Shown here one piece after another: positions 56,557 to 61,180 of a stretch of 61,180 nucleotides of DNA. The notes under the pieces were generated by a model. It was not told the DNA's origin, did no database searches, and was given only the letters and a program-made list of their open reading frames with translations. The stretch is taken from positions 1 to 61,180 of the forward strand of contig QCTJ01000011.1 in assembly GCA_003211205.1 (NCBI GenBank), read 5' to 3'. How positions within the stretch are numbered: position 1 is the stretch's first letter; every line of letters begins with the position of its first letter. Origin of the DNA: Synechococcus sp. AG-673-F03. GTDB taxonomy: Bacteria > Cyanobacteriota > Cyanobacteriia > PCC-6307 > Cyanobiaceae. The position numbers and the translations under genes are program-made.

Positions 56557-56604
56557 ACGCCTTCGTAAAGCGTGGGTCGCCTGTTCAAGTCAGGTCATCG
56601 GCTT
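56557..56604 (+). repeat. attR: right attachment repeat
   Basis: Bases 56562-56604 are identical to 43396-43438 in tRNA-Thr. This partial tRNA copy lacks the 5' half, so it is not a functional tRNA. It marks the right boundary of the element. Confidence 0.93.
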
Positions 56605-56614
56605 CGCTGTTGAA

Positions 56615-56655
56615 CCCTGTTGCAGTCGATAATTTTGGCTGGAACAGGATTTTTT
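56615..56655 (+). terminator. terminator beyond attR (original tRNA-Thr terminator)
   Basis: CCTGTT (56616-56621) pairs with AACAGG (56643-56648), followed by ATTTTTT. It has the same AACCC(A/T)GTTGCAGT start as the terminator at 43446, consistent with a native terminator and an element-borne relative of it. Confidence 0.6.
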
Positions 56656-57032
56656 GATGCACAACCAAGACTGAGCGTCGCAGCTTTTCACCCTGCTCTG
56701 CCTGCAGCTCCAGCCTCCATGCATCCGCTTCTGAGAGATGGGCTTGGAGCTGACGCACGGATCGGGGAGCTCCTGGCCCTAACAAAACGGCTAAGCCCCC
56801 ACCCTCACCTGAAATTTCAACACAAAAGTTGGTGCCACCAGATTATTCCTTCTGAAAAGCATTTAGATCCGTAAAGCGACACCACAAACCAACTGTTTTG
56901 TGACGCCTATTTCATGAACCTGTGCAACAAGGGCAGGAGTGAGCGCTCAAACGGCAAACTTTCGAAATGCTGGGCCTTCGGATTTCCTTTAGATTTCCCC
57001 CAACGTTGTTTCTGGGCCCCGCCCTTCGACTC

Positions 57033-57128
57033 ATGGCCAAGAGTAAAAAAGAATTGGCGTTTCTTGGTGGCACGTTCCTGTTCGGACTTGGAGCCCTGGA
57101 AGTGTGCCTTCGATTCGGAGGGTTCTAA
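57033..57128 (+). CDS. possible 31-residue membrane peptide
   Basis: ATG 57033 encodes MAKSKKELAFLGGTFLFGLG, then ALEVCLRFGGF: a basic start and one hydrophobic segment. There is no clear Shine-Dalgarno. Weak call. Confidence 0.35.
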   Translation: MAKSKKELAFLGGTFLFGLGALEVCLRFGGF

Positions 57129-57199
57129 AACGAACACAATCAAGACACCCACTCAGATATCGTCCGCCGGCAATGAGCACGAAGCAAGTTTGCTCGCAT

Positions 57200-57224
57200 A
57201 AAAAAAGCCCCGCATTGGCGGGGC
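57200..57224 (-). terminator. terminator of the 48-residue gene
   Basis: On the reverse strand GCCCCGC and GCGGGGC form a perfect 7-bp stem around CAAT, followed by a run of seven T. It lies 28 bp beyond the stop of the small gene at 57253. Confidence 0.8.
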
Positions 57225-57252
57225 AAGAATTCACGAAATGCGATCACTGAAA

Positions 57253-57399
57253 TCAGATTGCGCAATCCACCAGCTTGGTCGGTGACATGTGTGCCGACGT
57301 GACATCACAACCCTCAGACGAAGCAGCAAAAGAATGCTGAGCGTCATGAAGACGACGAGCTTTGAGCTCTTTTTGTTTGATCATTGCGAGGGTGTTCAT
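57253..57399 (-). CDS. 48-residue small protein with strong RBS and terminator
   Basis: ATG 57399 follows TAGGAGGTTCTA on the reverse strand. The peptide MNTLAMIKQKELKARRLHDA is basic and helical, and the second half has two Cys and ends LVDCAI. A near-perfect terminator follows. The strong RBS and terminator make a real gene likely; I do not recognise it. Confidence 0.62.
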   Translation of the reverse strand: MNTLAMIKQKELKARRLHDAQHSFAASSEGCDVTSAHMSPTKLVDCAI

Positions 57400-57814
57400 T
57401 AGAACCTCCTACAGCGCCTCAAACCCCGTTGCCTGTTTGAGATCGAACTGCGCCCTTTTTAGAGCCAACGTGCTTCAACCTTAATCGATCCAATGGAACA
57501 TGTAGAGGTGAATGCCGAACAACTTGTCCCAGGAAGACCGCACTGCCCACAAGAGCACGATTCAAGCCCCATAAGCCCCATAAGCCTGATGAGTCATGGC
57601 TCCAAGCATTGGAGAGCCTGCTGGGGAGGAACGCCAAGCTCGATGCACACACCTCCTGGAAGCGTCGGTGGACAAAGACCACACAAGGGCACCAACTGAA
57701 TCCAGACAATGGATAACAGCGCGATCAAGGCAACGCATCCTCACTGGCCGGGAATCATGGACTGCGGATGATGGCCTGTTCAGACAGTTTCCCGTTATGG
57801 TCACCGCTGCAGGA
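57400..57814. other. gene-poor stretch, nothing supported
   Basis: No convincing gene or RNA was found. It has a short tandem repeat (CCCCATAAG repeated near 57568) and open frames without coding character. It contains the upstream regions of the two flanking small genes. Confidence 0.4.
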
Positions 57815-57952
57815 ATGGATTCAATGGGCGACTACACCGTTGCAATTTGGGCCACCATCGGGCTTGTTGTGGTGTTCACGGTGCCAGTCGTCTGGCAATT
57901 CATGCAACCCAACGACGATGACTTCGGTGATCTGACCAAGCGTCGCAAATAA
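57815..57952 (+). CDS. 45-residue single-helix membrane protein
   Basis: ATG 57815 (preceded by GCAGGA). MDSMGDYTVAIWATIGLVVV then FTVPVVWQFMQPNDDDFGD ends with TKRRK: one membrane helix, then an acidic and a basic end. The longer open frame from 57596 does not look coding. It resembles small cyanobacterial membrane proteins but I cannot name it. Confidence 0.6.
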   Translation: MDSMGDYTVAIWATIGLVVVFTVPVVWQFMQPNDDDFGDLTKRRK

Positions 57953-58834
57953 ACGTTGCCTGTGACTTCACAGGACAGTTGATCCCCATAGGGACAACAG
58001 AAGGAATGGTTGAGACTTTAAGTAGCAATCTCAATTAGCTCAAAGTTCAAGCAAACTTTAATCGTTGCAAAATCAACCTTTTAATTTCAAGCATTCCTAT
58101 ATACTGCGCTGTTCCGCACATCGATTTCAATAAAGGCAGGACATTAAACGAGTCACTCTCCTGACACCCAAAATAATAGATTCAGGAGCGAGCCAATAAA
58201 AAGAAAATAATGCTAAATCACATGAATTTGATGCTTTATCGTCTTTCGAAATTAATTCAAGAAAACATTCATTATTATTTAAAAATTTAACCGCTGCCAA
58301 ATTAATTTTCAAGCTGAGACTTCCTAGCTTTTGAAAGGCTGTGCTTTGAAGACAGCTGCAACAAACTCGATGCTTTTTCCTGTTCTTCAACTCTAGCTAG
58401 ACGATTCACAAGATCCCAGGTGTCTTGGGCAGACATTTCACCATCTGCTTCCCACTCCAAAGAACACAAGTTAGAGGGAGACATCGCGCAGAAGACGGCT
58501 CCACAACTTAATGGAAGGACTGCTGGAATCCACCATTGCAACAGCAATCAAATCTTTAATGATTTGGAAGTTGGTACTGACAAATACGATCACCCTTGAT
58601 TTTGGCTGAGTGAACTCACCCCAGCGCTCGTTGCCAAAAGCTGTGGCGAAAGCACGACCTTCCGACAATCCAGAAAAACTCATAAAACGATGTACAGCAG
58701 TGACGTTATTGCATTCGTTGAGTCGTTGGCTCAGCTTGTGATGCACAGAACAGCAGACAACCAACCGTTGAAAAGCTCAGAACAATTCGTGAATCCTTAG
58801 ATCGGAAATCTTTGCGTCACTCAAACCTGAACAG
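57953..58834. other. AT-rich stretch with only weak reverse-strand reading frames
   Basis: This 880-bp stretch is visibly richer in A and T than the flanks. On the reverse strand, 58302-58484 (MSPSNLCSLEWEADGEMSAQ, 60 residues, ending KARKSQLEN) and 58471-58764 (97 residues, containing MSFSGLSEGRAFATAFGNER) read somewhat like protein, but neither has a clear RBS or a family I recognise. They may be decayed genes. Confidence 0.35.
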
Positions 58835-60028
58835 GTGAGCGCTAACAATCAGACTGCCCTCACCATTGACGAGTTCATGGAGTCGGGCAGCTTGTCCAGC
58901 CGCAAAATCAGTCAACTACGTCGCAGTCACATGCGCGATGCCACCTTGGACGAGGTGTTCATTGTGCTCAGTATTGGAGCAAGCCTGATCTCGACCCTGG
59001 GCCTGCTTGCTAACAGCTCTGCAGTGGTCATCGGCGGCATGGTGGTGGCGCCATGGATCATGCCTCTCAGGGCCGCAGCCTTCGCCATCCTGCTGGGGGA
59101 AGTAAGGCTGCTGGGTCGATCTCTGCGCACTCTGCTGGTGGGGGTTTTGAGCACCACCCTGCTCTCCTTTCTGCTCGGTTCAGTCACTGGCTTGCCACAG
59201 TTCGGCACTGAGGTTCTGGCCAGGACCTCGCCCAATTTGCTTGATCTGGGAATCGCACTCGTGGCAGGAGGTCTAGCGACCTATGCGAAGTTGCGAAGCG
59301 ATGCCGTGAGTTCGCTGGCGGGAACGGCAATCGCCGTGGCTCTAGTGCCTCCTGTCTGCGTGATGGGACTGTTGCTCTCTCACCAGAGCTGGGGTGATGC
59401 ACGCGGAGCTGGATTGCTTTTCGCCACCAATCTTCTGGGAATTCTCACGGGCGGGTTGGTCCTGATGGCCTGGAAAGACCCCGAATTCCGCCATGAGCTG
59501 ATCCGAAGTCGACTTAGTGTGGCCAGCTTTACACTCACAGGCCTGTTGCTGATTCCACTGGGAGGCAGCTTCATCGGATTACTGACTCAAGCCAATCGAG
59601 AAAATAGGCAATCCATGGTGGAACAAACGGTTCGTAAATTTCTTGTCAATGAAACTCTGACCTTCAGCGATTCGGAATTAGTTGACGTGGAGCATGTTGA
59701 CATTGACTGGAAAACGACCCAAACGGGTAAGAATAAAAAAGAAGGCATTATTCGGATCATTGTTCGTGTGACAGATCCCGACCTTCCGAGCTACAAACAG
59801 GTCACCTTGGTACAAGAGGAGATTAACAAACTCTTACAGAGTCATTACCAGCTTGTCGTCCAACGCACCGCTGTCGATGTGGTTGGGCCGAAAAAAGTGA
59901 TTCCTCCTGCTCAGGAATTCGAGCAGCCTGAGATCGAACGACCCTCACCAATCAACAAGGCTGAGACTGGCCAACCCGAAAACAATCCGCTGTCACAAAA
60001 TTCCGGCAATGCGTTCGATGCCCCATGA
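58835..60028 (+). CDS. DUF389 family membrane protein
   Basis: A 397-residue protein, GTG start. The first 55 residues are polar; then about six hydrophobic segments, beginning DEVFIVLSIGASLISTLGLL then ANSSAVVIGGMVVAPWIMPL, the DUF389 signature, and VSSLAGTAIAVALVPPVCVM. From about residue 260 it is soluble and ends in a Pro/Gln-rich tail. The function of DUF389 is not established; it appears as a transporter-like protein. It is the first gene after the sparse stretch. Confidence 0.88.
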   Translation: MSANNQTALTIDEFMESGSLSSRKISQLRRSHMRDATLDEVFIVLSIGASLISTLGLLANSSAVVIGGMVVAPWIMPLRAAAFAILLGEVRLLGRSLRTLLVGVLSTTLLSFLLGSVTGLPQFGTEVLARTSPNLLDLGIALVAGGLATYAKLRSDAVSSLAGTAIAVALVPPVCVMGLLLSHQSWGDARGAGLLFATNLLGILTGGLVLMAWKDPEFRHELIRSRLSVASFTLTGLLLIPLGGSFIGLLTQANRENRQSMVEQTVRKFLVNETLTFSDSELVDVEHVDIDWKTTQTGKNKKEGIIRIIVRVTDPDLPSYKQVTLVQEEINKLLQSHYQLVVQRTAVDVVGPKKVIPPAQEFEQPEIERPSPINKAETGQPENNPLSQNSGNAFDAP

Positions 60029-60151
60029 CAGTTTTGCTGAGTGGAAACCATCTTATTGCCAGTTGTTGAAGGGATTACAGGACTCAACCTTCAGCAAATC
60101 ATCCGGAATCTGATGCCATCCATGCATTGATTCCGGCCATAAACTCGGCAG

Positions 60152-61180
60152 ATGAACCCGACCGGTCGCCGAACTTTTCTAAGGCTGATCGCTGGCGCAG
60201 CTCTTTCAGGCGGAATCCTGGATGGCCTGTTGCGAAAAACCGGATCACAACAGCTGGGCTCAGTCTCCACTCAGACCCTTGACGGGTTGAAACTGGGCTT
60301 GATCAGCGACCTCAACGGTTCCTACGGAAGCACGAGTTACAGCAGGGCCGTTGAGCGTGGAGTGGCGTTGCTGTTGCGGCAACAACCCGACCTTGTGCTT
60401 TGTGCTGGAGACATGGTGGCTGGCCAGAAAAGATCGCTGACCAACAGGCAGCTCAAGGCGATGTGGGCTGGTCTTGAACAAACGGTTCGATCACCGCTTC
60501 AACAAGCAGGGATTCCTTTGCTCCCCGCCATTGGCAATCACGATGGATCGAGTCAACAAGATCAAGGAGGCTGGATCTATGGGCGTGAGCGCCAGCAGGC
60601 TGATCTGTTCTGGCACGAGAATCGCGGAGATCTGCAATCCGGGTTCATTCAAAGCGACCGATTTCCCTTTCAGTACGTATGGAGACGTCCTGGACTGTTT
60701 TTGGTCGTAATCGATGCCTCTTCAGCCAACGTTGATTCTTCACAACGACGATGGATCGAGGCAGCATTGAACTCCACCCATCGCCAACCTGACGATCTCT
60801 GCCTGGTGATGGGCCATCTGCCGCTCACAGCCTTCAGCGAAGGGCGGGCGCGCTCTGGAGAATGCATCGCCAATCCTCAGGAGCTGGCCGGTTTGATGCG
60901 GATGGGTGGGGTTGATCTGGTGATCTCGGGTCACCACCACGCCTGGTACCCCTCTGAATCACTGGGTTTACGGCTGCTAAGCCTGGGAGCAATGGGCAGC
61001 GGACCACGCCGGATCATCGGCAGCAGTGTGACTTCACCACCATCTCTGACGCTTCTTGAGTGGTCTCGACCCTCGAAGCTGATTCGGGAAACGACCATTG
61101 ATCTCAACACCATGCAGCCCATGGAAAGTGATGGTCTCCCTGCGCAGGTAAGTGTTTCTGGTTTTCCCGTGGCTCGCCGC
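60152..61180 (+). CDS. metallophosphoesterase, secreted (truncated by window)
   Basis: ATG 60152 leads 343 open codons to the window edge. The start NPTGRRTFLRLIAGAALSGG has a twin-Arg-like RR and a hydrophobic stretch, so it may be exported. The calcineurin-like metal-binding pattern is seen in LISDLNG, AGDMVAG, PAIGNHDG, MGHLPL and ISGHHHAWY (the GNHD and GHxH motifs); the first motif is DLN rather than the common DxH. The substrate is unknown. Confidence 0.85.
   Translation, partial: MNPTGRRTFLRLIAGAALSGGILDGLLRKTGSQQLGSVSTQTLDGLKLGLISDLNGSYGSTSYSRAVERGVALLLRQQPDLVLCAGDMVAGQKRSLTNRQLKAMWAGLEQTVRSPLQQAGIPLLPAIGNHDGSSQQDQGGWIYGRERQQADLFWHENRGDLQSGFIQSDRFPFQYVWRRPGLFLVVIDASSANVDSSQRRWIEAALNSTHRQPDDLCLVMGHLPLTAFSEGRARSGECIANPQELAGLMRMGGVDLVISGHHHAWYPSESLGLRLLSLGAMGSGPRRIIGSSVTSPPSLTLLEWSRPSKLIRETTIDLNTMQPMESDGLPAQVSVSGFPVARR

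Larger units (their letters stand above)
43396..56604 (+). mobile_element. tRNA-Thr-integrated element, phage-satellite/tycheposon-like
   Basis: Bounded by 43-bp direct repeats (attL in tRNA-Thr, attR at 56562). The repeat unit is 13,166 bp. It carries an integrase at the left end, an excisionase-like HTH gene, a DUF3854/D5 primase-helicase, a small-terminase-like gene, a run of nuclease-like genes, and cargo (HupE with B12 riboswitch, CMD and cupin genes). Three copies of a 9-bp motif sit inside each end. There are no capsid, tail, portal, large terminase or conjugation genes. By known families it fits satellite-type elements and the tycheposons described from Prochlorococcus; assignment to either is inference. 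Confidence 0.9.

Noticed and set aside
56557-56604. Second tRNA-Thr gene
   Set aside because: Only the 3' half is present, without D-arm or 5' acceptor strand; it is attR.
56585-56785. 66-residue reverse-strand frame over attR and the terminator
   Set aside because: It runs through the att repeat and the terminator hairpin, so it is not a likely gene.
57560-57590. Short tandem repeat CCCCATAAG as a CRISPR or regulatory repeat
   Set aside because: Only two to three short units without spacers; no CRISPR array is visible anywhere in the window.

Overview
The window looks like chromosomal DNA of a marine picocyanobacterium of the Synechococcus type. The sequence-level reasons are an RNA polymerase beta' split into rpoC1 and rpoC2, a high-light-inducible protein gene (hli), the cyanobacterial ycf35/DUF2997 pair, DUF3143 and DUF3493 proteins, DUF1651-like small proteins, and a biotin cluster in which a BioK-type esterase sits between bioF and bioC. 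The genus call is an inference from gene content; no rRNA is present to confirm it.

Bases 1-43,260 are mostly core chromosome. In order they hold: a truncated Ski2/Mtr4-like helicase; the biotin genes bioF-bioK-bioC-bioD with bioA downstream; a J-domain protein with DUF3143; rsmG; a ferredoxin/aldo-keto reductase pair; ycf35/DUF2997; a HEAT-repeat protein; a sodium:solute symporter; rlmN-hli; the rpoB-rpoC1-rpoC2 operon; TatD, rpsT, hisD, rpiA and a Deg/HtrA protease. Next come a 1202-residue multidomain GH18 chitinase and a LuxR-type regulator, then a decayed GrrM-type radical-SAM RiPP locus. In that locus the precursor gene grrA is intact, while grrP carries a nonsense codon and grrM two frameshifts and two stops. 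The block closes with rimP-nusA-ylxR-infB and a low-complexity-tail protein that overlaps a DUF3493 gene tail to tail.

Bases 43,396-56,604 are a 13.2-kb integrative element in the 3' half of tRNA-Thr(CGT). It is bounded by a perfect 43-bp direct repeat. A tyrosine recombinase lies just inside the left end. Three copies of TGCTCTCAC lie inside each end and look like integrase arm sites. The left half carries an excisionase-like HTH protein, a DUF3854/D5-type primase-helicase and a small-terminase-like protein, but no capsid, tail, portal or large terminase. This fits a phage-satellite or tycheposon-like element. The middle is a translationally coupled run of nuclease-like genes (two GIY-YIG/T5orf172-type proteins, one PD-(D/E)XK/DUF6998-like, one SNase), followed by a candidate structured RNA and several very small proteins. 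The right half is cargo: a cobalamin riboswitch in front of a HupE/UreJ permease (probable cobalt uptake), a carboxymuconolactone-decarboxylase-like protein with a cupin, and several relics of DUF1651 genes.

Bases 56,605-61,180 return to the chromosome: a sparse stretch with small genes only, a DUF389 membrane protein, and a metallophosphoesterase cut by the window edge.
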